Origin: Asparagopsis taxiformis
Lineage: Eukaryota > Rhodophyta > Florideophyceae > Bonnemaisoniales > Bonnemaisoniaceae
Assembly (NCBI GenBank): GCA_030407315.1
Contig: JALQPE010002146.1
Coordinates: 1 to 64,000 of the forward strand
Direction of reading: 5' to 3'
Length of the DNA stretch: 64,000 nucleotides
Below, in pieces: positions 54,320 to 64,000 of the stretch. Numbering within the stretch: the stretch's first letter is position 1; every line of letters begins with the position of its first letter. Both the position numbers and the translations under genes were made by a program. Below the pieces are notes generated by a model. It did not search any database and was not told the origin of the DNA. It was given only the letters and a program-made list of their open reading frames with translations.

Positions 54320-56938
54320 ATGCCGCTTGATCCGCGCAAAGGTGCTGACAACTACCGTACCTACCGCTCCTCCCTTCGCACCGCCGTTTCCAGGCCGTTC
54401 AAGCTCGTCAGCTACCAACTACTGCACATACATTTTCAAAACCTCAATGACAATGTCACCGAACAATATCTCTCTCGTCTACTCAGCGAAATCGCTACCG
54501 TCGATTCAATTTCAATCCCACAAATCAATTCCCGACGAACCGGCCATGCCCTCGTCGTGCTCACCCGTCAAGCCGACCTCGTGAACGTCATCAAAAAGTT
54601 CAACAACACTGCCATATGCGGACAGAAAGTTCGCACTGTTCCCGACCCTGCCGCGACCGCATTCAACGCCGCCATTCATGCGCTGCGAAATCCCAAACCG
54701 CCTCCTGTTACAACTTCACATCTAACAAATCCCTCTCCGCATTCGCGCCCACCAGTTTCCGACATTCCCACCCCGAAGCGTGCTAGAACAGCTGCCCATT
54801 TGCCTGATTCTACCCCCCATCAATTTTTCAACCCCGCTTCACGCTCACGACAACAATCCAAGTCGTACAACTGGTCACATCGAGATTCGACTCGCCACGC
54901 CCGTCCGCCCGTATCCGCAGCCCCACCCTTTCTCCCAGCAATTCGTTTGGATAACGTTGGCCCCCGTTACAGCCCAAACTCCATTGCCAACCGTCTTGAT
55001 AACTATTATCCTGTCGACGTCTATCCTGTTGCCCGAGCGGCGTTCATTGTAACGTTTCGTAACTACAAAGATCGCGATGATGCCATTCATATGTCCTCTT
55101 GGCTTCGTTATCATGGTGAAGTTTCCGTCTCACCTTGCGAATATCCCGTTGCTGAGCAGTACCAATACAGACACGACCGTCGCGAAGATACCAGGTCTAG
55201 ATGGCGCTCGTCCATGTCAGATACCAGACACAGACACCATGGTGATCCTCGTCCCCGCGATGCAAACAAATCTCCCCATGAAATCGCGGCTATTTCCAGT
55301 TGCAGTAAGGTCACCGAATCCTGCCCACGACCACCTGCTTCCCATTCAAAGGCAGCACAGCAGGCAACGCAAAATGCTGCCCAGAAAAACCCGCCGAAAG
55401 AGAAACAAAAATCTCCTTCTCCGCGAAATGTCTCCAAGGCTCATGATGGTGCTAGTCAACAGCCGACAGAGAAGACCAAGGAGAAATGTGTCGCAGATGG
55501 GGTACCAAAGGAAGATGTGCCCAACATCCAAGCCCCATCTGCTCCGGAGAAGAAGGTTTTTGTTTCACGCGCGCAGCTTTCCGGTATGGTGATTGACAAA
55601 TGCTTGAACGTTGTCAAAGACCAAATCATCAAGCTACATTCGCACAAGTATAAAACAGTTGTGAACAAGGCTGTGACAGTCTATGTAAAAAAGCAAGAGC
55701 AGGCTGCAAAGAAGCTTGAGCTTGGTGCTCAATCACTGCATCACAGGGTTAACAACAGTGTGCAGAATCGACCGATGATCTCAATGTTCAGCCAGATGGC
55801 TGAATATTACTCCATGAAGCCGCGCGCAGACGATGGCAAGTCGGCTCGTAAGACAAACTCCGACATTGCTGTGGGTGAGAACAACAGCAAACGATCGCGA
55901 TTTGGCAAGGGGGCTCAAACCGACAACAGACGGGCGGGTGAGGATATAGACTGGCCAGTTGATGCTCATTCTGGAAAGATTGTTCAAGTTAGCAAGGGCG
56001 AACGGCGCGCACAGAAAAGAAGAGCTCATTCTGACGCCTCACAGTTTTGTGACGACGGCACCGATGGTGCAAATGCGGATGATTCGTTCAAACGCAATGA
56101 ACACGAAGAACACCGCAGTCGGAAGAGGGCGCGTCAGAGTATTGTGCGATCGATTTCTTCAGATGATGAGGACGATCTGGAACAACTTCTCGTTGGCAGA
56201 GATAAGATGTTGGACGAGCGCGAGGTTGAACAATCGTCTCCAGTTGCGACGACCAGTGAAGATGATATGAAGAAGGAGGATGTCAAGGAAGATGAAGGGA
56301 CGTGTGCACGAACAGCTGGATATTTGATGTCGGACATGCAACGTCTGAAACAGCAGCTACAGCCTCCAAACAAGTTGATGCTGAATAGTGGAATTTTGCT
56401 TGAGAGCTCGCGAGAAACACGTCAGCATACGCGGCGAATTCGCAAGGGGATATCGGAGCTGAACGCAGAACGAGAAGTTTTGTCTCTCAATTTTCTGCAG
56501 CAGCGAAAGAAGAACCTGCGCTTCGCAAAGTCAAAGATCCATGGAATGGGCCTTTACGCGCTGGAAGACATTGAAGCTGGCACGTTTGTGGTCGAGTACA
56601 TCGGAGAAATTGTGAGAAGAAGAGTAGCTGACGAAAGGGAGAAGCTTTACACGAGAAGAGGAATGGGCGATTCGTATCTGTTCCGATTATCACTGGACCT
56701 AGTGGTTGATGCAACGAGGAAAGGTGCTTTGTCGAGGTTCATCAATCACTCGTGTGACCCCAATGTGATTGCTAAGATCATCATGGTCGGAGGCGAAAAC
56801 AAGATCGTCTTTTATAGCAAAAAGTTCATCAAGTCGGGAGACGAGTTGACGTACGATTACAAATTCGACTACGAGTCTGAGGACAAGAAGATCCCGTGTT
56901 TGTGTGGTTCGCCACTGTGTAGGAAAACTTTAAACTAA
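54320..56938 (+). CDS. SET1: SET1/COMPASS-type histone H3K4 methyltransferase
   Basis: 872 aa from the ATG at 54320 (an earlier in-frame ATG at 54212 would add 36 residues, but it would sit very near the divergent promoter). An RRM lies at about 30-115 (HIHFQNLN, HALVVLT), with a second RRM-like region at about 210-280. A long charged middle follows, then an n-SET motif (ISELNAEREVLSLNFLQQRKKNLRFAKS), and SET at about 735-855: GLYALEDI, FVVEYIGEIV, RFINHSCDPN and YDYKFDYE. The post-SET CLCGSPLC ends the protein. This is the Set1/MLL architecture that methylates H3 Lys4 in COMPASS. Confidence 0.93.
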   Translation: MPLDPRKGADNYRTYRSSLRTAVSRPFKLVSYQLLHIHFQNLNDNVTEQYLSRLLSEIATVDSISIPQINSRRTGHALVVLTRQADLVNVIKKFNNTAICGQKVRTVPDPAATAFNAAIHALRNPKPPPVTTSHLTNPSPHSRPPVSDIPTPKRARTAAHLPDSTPHQFFNPASRSRQQSKSYNWSHRDSTRHARPPVSAAPPFLPAIRLDNVGPRYSPNSIANRLDNYYPVDVYPVARAAFIVTFRNYKDRDDAIHMSSWLRYHGEVSVSPCEYPVAEQYQYRHDRREDTRSRWRSSMSDTRHRHHGDPRPRDANKSPHEIAAISSCSKVTESCPRPPASHSKAAQQATQNAAQKNPPKEKQKSPSPRNVSKAHDGASQQPTEKTKEKCVADGVPKEDVPNIQAPSAPEKKVFVSRAQLSGMVIDKCLNVVKDQIIKLHSHKYKTVVNKAVTVYVKKQEQAAKKLELGAQSLHHRVNNSVQNRPMISMFSQMAEYYSMKPRADDGKSARKTNSDIAVGENNSKRSRFGKGAQTDNRRAGEDIDWPVDAHSGKIVQVSKGERRAQKRRAHSDASQFCDDGTDGANADDSFKRNEHEEHRSRKRARQSIVRSISSDDEDDLEQLLVGRDKMLDEREVEQSSPVATTSEDDMKKEDVKEDEGTCARTAGYLMSDMQRLKQQLQPPNKLMLNSGILLESSRETRQHTRRIRKGISELNAEREVLSLNFLQQRKKNLRFAKSKIHGMGLYALEDIEAGTFVVEYIGEIVRRRVADEREKLYTRRGMGDSYLFRLSLDLVVDATRKGALSRFINHSCDPNVIAKIIMVGGENKIVFYSKKFIKSGDELTYDYKFDYESEDKKIPCLCGSPLCRKTLN

Positions 56939-57045
56939 TTCGCAAATATTTCACCTTGATCATCCCAACTAAAACGTTTTAACTCTACCCCGTCGTTGTC
57001 CCTCGACGCTCATCAATCCCGAGCCTTTTCCTCCGATATTCCGCG

Positions 57046-60000
57046 ATGCCTCCGGATGAATCGGCCGCTATTTATATGCGAACAGCTCTCGATGCTGGCG
57101 CTCCGCAATCACGTCGCGCAGCCCTGGACGCCCTTTCCAAATCGAACGCTCCACTACCCGCGCCCTTCATATCCGCCCTCCTCATCCGTGCACCCGCTGT
57201 TCAGGACCACCAAATCGGCCGTCAACTCACCCACTTGATCGCGAGTCAGCTACAGAATGCCCAGGCCCAAGCAGCCGTAAAAAAGGGCATCACCTCGTTG
57301 ACAAACACCTGGCGAAAACAACCCCCGTCTTTTCGCGAAGCGTTAACATCCGTCAAATGCATAGCTCCTCTCGTTCGATTCAGCGCCATCTCTCCAGAGA
57401 TTGTTCAGCTTCTAATCCTGGCCATCTCGACCGTCGAAGCAGCCTCCGTCCCTCCCAACGGCCATCTCAATCACACAAAGGCCAAGGTGCTCGCGTCCAC
57501 CTATCGACATGCAGTTCGAGCAATGTCCTCAGCGCCCCCCTCAGCTTTCTCAACAGCTCTCAAAATTGTCGAGCGATACACAGCAAGTCCCTCACAAGCC
57601 GTTGCAGCTCTTGCGATGATCGCTCCCAACTTCAAAGCTCTCGATCCCAAAGACTGCGACCGCCTGTTGGTAACCATCACTACTATGAGTATGAAGGGCG
57701 GCCCATCTGTAGCTGAGAAAGTCGCTCGTGTCGCATCTGCCCCGTTGTCTGCAGTTTCCGAACAAACGCTTTTGACTACTCTCATTCCAATTATCGACAG
57801 AGCTTTACTCAGAGAGCCTGAAGCAGCGTTAGGTGCCTCTGCACACTTTTTCAGAGTCATGTCGGGGAAGGACATCTCTTCTGCAATTGGAAAAAGCATC
57901 CTACCAGCTGTTATTCAGGCGTTGAAGTCCGCAGATGCTGCCACTAGGTCGCAGGCAATACTGCTTGCAGACGTTCTGGCACCCTGTGTGCATGACCGCA
58001 AGGTGTTGCAAGGTGCTGTGTTATCGATGTTTGATGCTCTGACGTCGGCGAGATATGCGTACCAGAAAGTTGCGACAATTGATACCATTGTTGCGTTCTG
58101 TTTTGGGCGTTTCTCAGAGGATATCTCCAAAGATGTGCTTCCGATCAACGAAAATGCATTGGTCAAGCTGAAGACGTGGCTTTCCGCTAAGAAAGAACGT
58201 AATGAAGAGACTCGCTCAGCCGGAATTGGGGCTATGGTCACACTATTTTCAAGATGTCTCACTATTAGAGATATTGATGGGGATCAGGATTCTGTCTTCG
58301 AGGGGATTGCACTCTTCTTCAGCGATGTCCTTGTTGGAAAATATGGTGATTCAGATCGTCGTGCATTGCTTCTGGGATTAACAAAGGATTTAAAGTCAAT
58401 CATCATCCCTGCCAAGTATTTTAACTCAGCTGCGTTGGGCTCTCTGCGGACAATTGTCTCAAATGATCGGATGATTAAGCAGGATGACTCTCTTCGTTCG
58501 TTGGCCATCCTATCTAATTGGATTCGAGATGGTGTAGTGGTTTCTTCAGATGGTGTGTCTTGCACAAATTTACTATCTGATTTGGACTTTGATTTTTCCT
58601 CAGCCCATGTGGAACATAATCGTTTTGCAACTCTCAATGAAGTACAATGTGCTCTCCGGTGTTACGAATGGATGATCAGTAGCGCGCATTCTCATGCCAA
58701 TGTTGCAATTGAATGTATCTTTCAGCTGTGTTTAGATGAGAGACCGAGAGTTTCAGCCGAAGCCGTTGAAATGGTTCGGGAGCTTCGTAAAAGTGGAGAC
58801 GATGCTAGGCCAAGAATTTTGTTCAACATACTTTGGAGATCTCATTTTCAAGGTTCAAGAGCAGAAAGTTCTATTGCAAGGAGCTATGAGTTTGACGACG
58901 GAAATGCAGCTGTTGAAAGACTGGGAAAAGTACTGCTAGCTGTCGTGCTTCCTATCGTACCAGTTGAGTGCATTCCTTTTATCCTTCTAGCGAGTAATCA
59001 CCCGAGATTACATCCTGGCTTCTCTAGTACCATGAAGTTCCCCTCCTCAAGGTTTTGGTGCCTTGTAGAGAGGAATCTAGATAAAGTTGATGGCAACTCA
59101 TTCTCTGCAGAGAGTGATGACTGGCTAGAGCAATGCCTATCTGTGATATTTGGAGAAAACGGACTGCAAAGCAAAGATCAGACTTCTGTAACGGCGTCTA
59201 TCAACGCCCTGAGCACTTTGGCGAATGACCGAAACCCCTACTCTATGCGGGTCCTGCGTCGAGCAGTAGAACTCATGCGACCTTTCACGTCTGATGTCTC
59301 ACATCTTTTCGGAGAGGAACTTGACACTCTCACAATGATAAGCGAATCAAATCTGGCGACAGAGATCGCAGGGCCACAGCCATTGCTCAAGACCCCATAT
59401 GATGAGGTTAGAAAGTTTCAACAGGAGCAGCTTGCGTCTACGAAACAGAGCAAGCGCGCGAATGGACAAAAGAAAGCAGGAAAAGAGCGAACACGACCTG
59501 CACCAGCAATATCCTCTACAGCCTCTGCCAACGCAGCAACCACTGTTGAGGTAGCTCTTGCCACTATTAGATCAATAGAACTGTTCCGGATTGCTCTTTG
59601 CACAGTACGAGCGCTTGCGACTATTGCTCCTGCTGGCATTCACAACTTAACAGGTTCTGTTCTTTCTGTCGTCCTTTCTGCTTGTCGTGTAGAATTGCTC
59701 GAGCTTCCGTGTCGTCGTACCCTTTCTGATCTAATTGGAACCTCAACCAGACGATTGTCGGGAATATCTGAAGAGATCACTGATTGCTTGTACGCATTAG
59801 AGAGTGATTCAAGTGCCCAAAAGAAAGTTTCAACCATTATTCAAGCTCTCAAGTCTATGATCCCGCCAGTCTTATCTACTGGGGATTTTTCAGTCGTGTC
59901 TCCATTAATTCGGGCTGCTCTCATTCGCGATCCGAACAGTGGAAGGCAATCAATGGCAAACGGTCGGGCGAGCGTGCTTGCAATGAAAAAGGAAGCAGTA

Positions 60001-60987
60001 GCCGTTGCCAAAGCAGCAGCAGAGGTGTTACGAGAACATTGCAAACCGGAGGCTTTCGAATCTGCAATGATTGCAGCCGCTTCTCGGGCTGGCACTTGGG
60101 CTATATGTGCGTTGGAACGAGAAGATGGATCTTTTTCGCCAGCTGCAGATGTGCTTAGCTTCTTGACAGAGACGGTCCTCACACCGGGGACTACTCATTT
60201 GTCACAAGTTCTGGAGGGCATATTATCTGGCAAGTCCTCTGTTCGTGACGTTACCCTTTCTGCATTGGCCCGACTTCCTCAGCTCTCTGAGGATCGCTCG
60301 GTGCTCTGTCCTCGAGACGCGATGCTGGGCAGAACTCTATGGCTTGCCCGGTTTGATCCGGAGAATGAGAATTCATTACTGGCAGATAGCCTGTGGTTTA
60401 ATTACAATAACCCGCTCAATGTCTCTGAAGATGTACCGAACATATTAGCCCTTATCGCTCATAAGGAAGCTGATATTCGAATCATGGCGTCGAGAGCAGT
60501 AGCAGATGCAGTTGTTGGACTCGAACATGAGGATATCAAGAACTTTTGCATAACAAGTTCCTTTGAAATGTACTTGAAAAATGTACCTGGTGAAGTAACT
60601 CGCAAAGAACCAACGGACAGGGACAGAAAGCTATCTCTCCTTCCCAAGCATGGAGAAGCGGAGAAGGCTGAAATTGTAATTGATGAGGAGTGGATGACAA
60701 GGGAAGGCGTCGCTCTTTTCGTTGAAAGAATGGCAAGCTCTGAGGCATCATCAATGAACGATTTGACTATGATGTTTTCATTCTTATCTAAGTATGGACT
60801 TGGGGATTCTAATGATCACGTCCGTTCTAAAATGTCACATGCGGCAATTGCTGTTGTCGAGGCAGCTGGTGAAGAAGGGCCTTCAGTACTGCTTCCCATC
60901 ATTGAATTGCACCTCAACCAAGAAACCCGGCATCCCTTAGTACAGAAAAAGTACTCCATGAAGACAGAACGAGAGAGAACTTGGTGA
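57046..60987 (+). CDS. GCN1: GCN1, N-terminal and central part (frame broken near 60950)
   Basis: 1313 codons of HEAT-repeat protein from an ATG at 57046. It matches GCN1 through SVLLPIIELHLNQ, after which the frame ends in a stop at 60987. The continuing protein is read one base back (minus 1), starting within 60906-60987, and joins the next feature. GCN1 with GCN20 binds ribosomes and carries uncharged-tRNA signals to GCN2. A usual GCN1 is about 2,600 aa, so the frame break is inside the gene and not its end. No intron of the observed kind fits here. Confidence 0.85.
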   Translation: MPPDESAAIYMRTALDAGAPQSRRAALDALSKSNAPLPAPFISALLIRAPAVQDHQIGRQLTHLIASQLQNAQAQAAVKKGITSLTNTWRKQPPSFREALTSVKCIAPLVRFSAISPEIVQLLILAISTVEAASVPPNGHLNHTKAKVLASTYRHAVRAMSSAPPSAFSTALKIVERYTASPSQAVAALAMIAPNFKALDPKDCDRLLVTITTMSMKGGPSVAEKVARVASAPLSAVSEQTLLTTLIPIIDRALLREPEAALGASAHFFRVMSGKDISSAIGKSILPAVIQALKSADAATRSQAILLADVLAPCVHDRKVLQGAVLSMFDALTSARYAYQKVATIDTIVAFCFGRFSEDISKDVLPINENALVKLKTWLSAKKERNEETRSAGIGAMVTLFSRCLTIRDIDGDQDSVFEGIALFFSDVLVGKYGDSDRRALLLGLTKDLKSIIIPAKYFNSAALGSLRTIVSNDRMIKQDDSLRSLAILSNWIRDGVVVSSDGVSCTNLLSDLDFDFSSAHVEHNRFATLNEVQCALRCYEWMISSAHSHANVAIECIFQLCLDERPRVSAEAVEMVRELRKSGDDARPRILFNILWRSHFQGSRAESSIARSYEFDDGNAAVERLGKVLLAVVLPIVPVECIPFILLASNHPRLHPGFSSTMKFPSSRFWCLVERNLDKVDGNSFSAESDDWLEQCLSVIFGENGLQSKDQTSVTASINALSTLANDRNPYSMRVLRRAVELMRPFTSDVSHLFGEELDTLTMISESNLATEIAGPQPLLKTPYDEVRKFQQEQLASTKQSKRANGQKKAGKERTRPAPAISSTASANAATTVEVALATIRSIELFRIALCTVRALATIAPAGIHNLTGSVLSVVLSACRVELLELPCRRTLSDLIGTSTRRLSGISEEITDCLYALESDSSAQKKVSTIIQALKSMIPPVLSTGDFSVVSPLIRAALIRDPNSGRQSMANGRASVLAMKKEAVAVAKAAAEVLREHCKPEAFESAMIAAASRAGTWAICALEREDGSFSPAADVLSFLTETVLTPGTTHLSQVLEGILSGKSSVRDVTLSALARLPQLSEDRSVLCPRDAMLGRTLWLARFDPENENSLLADSLWFNYNNPLNVSEDVPNILALIAHKEADIRIMASRAVADAVVGLEHEDIKNFCITSSFEMYLKNVPGEVTRKEPTDRDRKLSLLPKHGEAEKAEIVIDEEWMTREGVALFVERMASSEASSMNDLTMMFSFLSKYGLGDSNDHVRSKMSHAAIAVVEAAGEEGPSVLLPIIELHLNQETRHPLVQKKYSMKTERERTW

Positions 60988-63900
60988 TGTGTCTCGGTAT
61001 AGTAGCTAGCTTCCTACCAACAGATGATCCACGAGTTTCGAGAATCGCTGATCAGGTTATGCGAAGCGCAATGGAAACACCATCTGAAGTTGTACAAAAT
61101 GCTGCTGCGAAGTGCCTAGCAAGATTGGCACCAGCTTCTATAACCGCAGATCGCGAACAGGAAGTCTTAGAAAAACTAACATCGACAGTTTGGAACGACA
61201 CTTCAAGCTACGGAGAGCGACGCGGAGCAGCTTATGTACTTGCAGGGATAACTTCGGGGTTGGGCTTGAAATTCATGAAGCGCATAGATGTAATACATGA
61301 AATTGAAAGCGCAGTAGCTGAGAAGTCCGCACGCCGAAGACAAGGAGCTCTTGTTTTGGTTGAGACGTTTGCAATCATGCTAGGACGTACGTTTGAACCA
61401 TATGCAGTTGCTTCCGTTCCTCTGTTGCTTTCTTGTATGAGTGATTCTGCTGTTGATGTACGAAATTCGTGCTGGGCGGCAGCACAAGCAGCAATGGCAG
61501 AATTGTCTTCTCAAGGGGTTAAGATGGTTCTTCCATTTCTTCTTGAGGGTCTGAAGGAGCGGCAGTGGCGCAAGAAAGCAGGTTGTGCGGAGGTTCTAGG
61601 AGCAATGGCCTTCTGCGCACCTCGACAACTAGCGCAATGTCTACCACAAGTTGTTCCGAAGCTTGCGGATGCCCTGTCAGATGCGCATTCAAATGTCGTT
61701 AGTGCCGCCGAATCTGCCATCAATCGAATTGTTGCGGTTGTTCAAAGTCCTGAAGTGAGGAGTCTTTCTCCTTTTCTGTTAAATTCTTTGAGAGACCCTG
61801 CAAATGGGACGAGAGGGGCCATTGATGCAATGCTTGGAACTGAGTTTACTCACGCGATTGATGCAGCTTCTCTATCACTTTTGATTCCGCCTTTACATCG
61901 TGGCTTGAGGGACCGAAGTTCAGAATTGAAGAAACGATCAGCTGCTATTGTCGGATCTATGTGCAATAATGTGTCAAGCCAGTTCGATGTGTTACCATAT
62001 CTTGATCTTCTATTACCTGCGCTTCGTGTAACACTTTTCGATGCCATCCCAGAAGTGCGGCAAACATCGGCTCGTGCGATTGGGGCCTTATCAGTCTCCC
62101 TAGGTGAGGAAGGGCTTCCAGAGGTGGTACCATGGTTAGTCAAGGCTTTAACCGGGCAATCCATGAAAAGTGTTAGGGAAGAGCACTCGAAAATCGGTTC
62201 AAATACATTGTCTTCCAGCGTTGAGAGGTCCGGTGCGGCAATGGGTTTGGCAGAGGTGACGGCATCGATGTCAGAAAAACGATTAGATGATGTGATTTCT
62301 CTTGTCCTAGGAGCACGCTCGACTTCTTCGGAAGCCATGGAAGGTTCCCTAATGTTCATTTCATATTTGCCACAGTCGCTTGGTGAGCAATTCGAAAATA
62401 GGTTGGGTTCCGCCCTTTCTGTGATTCTGCTTGGTTTATCGGATGATTCCGACAATGTCCGAGAAGCAGCTCTTGCGGCCGGTCGTAGTGTGGTTTCTGC
62501 TTATGCTAAGACCTCATTGGATCGATTACTGCCGGAACTTTTGTTTGCAATGAGAGAAAGGTTGTGGCGTATGCGCCAGGCGGCTACAAAACTTCTTGGA
62601 GATCTGCTCCTAACTTTGTCAGGTGTGAATCAGAGGAAGCCAGGTACTTCTGAACCAGCAGATGTTCCCGCCGATGATGAGAATGAGAAGGATTCAGACG
62701 CAGAGAGCGATGATGTCGAAAGCGATGAGGAAGAAGCGTTTGTGTCTCCAGAGGAGGCATTGACAGCAATATCTATTGAAGCTAGAATGAATACAATCCA
62801 AGAAGTGCTTGGAGCGAACCGCTGCAGTGAAGTCCTTGCCGCATTGTATATCATCCGATGTGATGTAAGTATAGCAGTACGGCAAACTGGAATGCAAGTT
62901 TGGAAAGCCGTGGTATCCAATACGCCTCGGGTGCTTCGAGAAATTCTGCCATTTGCTGTTCAGCAAATAGTGGACGGCCTTGGAGACGAGGATGAGGAGA
63001 GGAGGGCGGCTGCTGGGAAAACTTTGAGCGAACTATCACAAAAGCTAGGAGATCGTGTGGTCCCAGAAGTACTGCCGGCATTACGCACAGGTATTTCGAA
63101 CAAAACTGCGGATTCGAGAATCCGCAAGGGTGCATGTGAGGGACTAAGCGAGCTTGTCCTCGCAAGTTCACAAGAACAAATTGAAACAAACGCCAAGGAC
63201 TTGATTGACGCAACATATGAAGCGTTATGTGACGATTTACAAGCTGTGCGAATTGTTGCGGCAGAAGTGTTTTCTTTCTTGCTAAAACCGCTTGGAGTAG
63301 GTTTGGTAGATGCCGTCGTGCCTATGTTGATTCAACGATTATCTGTGTCTGAGCATGATGAAAGTGAAGCACTTGAAATCGCGCTTGATGGGCTGAAACA
63401 AATTATGAAGGTAAGCGGACCGAAGCTCATGCCTCTCGTTATGCCACAACTGTTGGTCGAAAGTCCAAAGAGCCTTGCACAGGCACGAGCAATTGCAACA
63501 GCAGCTGTTGTCGGTGAAAGTTCATTCGAGTCATACGTGCCAGAGGTCGTCAACTACATGGTTGAGTGTATTGAATCGATGGAAACCAATGATTGGGTTG
63601 AACGTTTAGAGGTTATCCTCGTCGCCATGTCTAGTCGGAGTAATGATTCTACAAAGGAGTTATTGGATGAAGTGGTCAGAGTGTACACTGATGAACATCC
63701 AGGCCGTCGTGCTGCTGCGAGTCGAATATGTGGAACATTATGTCGAAGCGCACTTCCAGAACGTATTGGCGCCCTGGCTGGATCTCTTTTCGAGGCTATG
63801 ATAGCCCAGTTGGCAGATCCTATCGAAGATGTATCCCAAGCTGCGTGGGAGGGGCTAAAAGAAATGACAAAGTCGGTTCCATCACGGGCGCTCTCAGTAC

Positions 63901-64000
63901 ACATTCCTCTAATCAGACAGTCCCTACGCACCGCATCTTTATCAATAACTGAAGGTTCGGCCAAAATACCTGGGTTACAGATCCCGAGAGCACCGGAGCC
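60951..64000 (+). CDS. GCN1: GCN1, eEF3-like core and C-terminal part (runs off window)
   Basis: Open without a stop from 60906 to the end of the window. After the frame change it reads EDRTRENLVMCLG, then the conserved GCN1 eEF3-like core: YGERRGAAYVLAGI, LGRTFEPYAVASV, GVKMVLPFLLEGLKERQWRKKAG, and CAPRQLAQCLPQVVPKLADAL. Later HAIDAASLSLLIPPLHRGLRDRSSELKK, LLLPALRVTLFDAIPEVR and IIRCDVSIAVRQTGMQVW are read. All match human and plant GCN1 in order, so the gene is clearly one unit. It is incomplete at the right edge, near the PGLCLP-like segment of the family (PGLQIPRAPE). Confidence 0.88.

Noticed and set aside
57046..60987. A complete 1313-aa protein ending at 60987
   Set aside because: The sequence continues to match GCN1 for 3 kb after a one-base frame change, so this stop is not the natural end.

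Overview
The window looks like nuclear DNA of a small, intron-poor photosynthetic eukaryote, most probably a red alga. Nearly all genes are single-exon with short spacers, and three short introns (71-77 nt, GT...AG) can be read. Plastid-linked genes are present: a nuclear Ycf21/DUF98 protein with a presequence, a SecE with a presequence, a two-domain Der GTPase and an FNR-like protein. They sit beside core eukaryotic genes: GCN1, SET1, SNW1, eIF3l, SmE, a CDK11-like kinase, an RNase P subunit, PTGES2 and SPRING. The red algal assignment is an inference from gene content; no rRNA or marker gene fixes it.

Layout. 1-3.7 kb: a decayed membrane histidine acid phosphatase (minus strand), a captured membrane-protein tail and an RNase P Rpr2-type gene. 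3.9-4.9 kb: two convergent C2H2 zinc-finger genes. 4.75-9.9 kb: left arm of a large inverted duplication (CBS-PB1-TPR gene, CDK, 3' part of a coiled-coil gene). 10-21.5 kb: the rest of the coiled-coil gene, an unknown gene, a telobox Myb gene, Ycf21, SPRING, an RHD3/Sey1-type GTPase, SecE and a DMT transporter. 22-26.4 kb: an FNR-like/J-domain fusion divergent from Der. 26.4-34.2 kb: a secreted protein, a kinase-DEP-DUF547 fusion and a type I membrane protein. 34.2-39.3 kb: eIF3l, SNW1, a small coiled-coil protein and the second Rpr2 copy. 39.7-44.9 kb: right arm of the inverted duplication. 45-50 kb: a DUF829/TMEM53-like gene, then about 4 kb with little sure coding but a duplicated TATA-leader-intron module. 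50-52 kb: two convergent secreted proteins with a TIMP-like pattern. 52.7-64 kb: three-exon SmE, PTGES2, SET1 and GCN1, which runs off the window and is broken once by a frame change.

The most notable structure is the inverted duplication. Arms of about 5.2 kb, roughly 30 kb apart, are almost identical over the CBS and CDK genes, but their outer ends (zinc-finger side) are clearly diverged. Two smaller inverted duplicates, Rpr2 and the membrane tail, connect the same two regions, so the left end of the window appears to have been assembled from copies of the right. Other points of interest are new domain combinations (kinase-DEP-DUF547, FNR-J domain, CBS4-PB1-TPR), algal TIMP-like proteins, and small spliced genes that only appear when exons are joined. 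Several coding starts given here are the first ATG of the conserved part and not the longest open frame.
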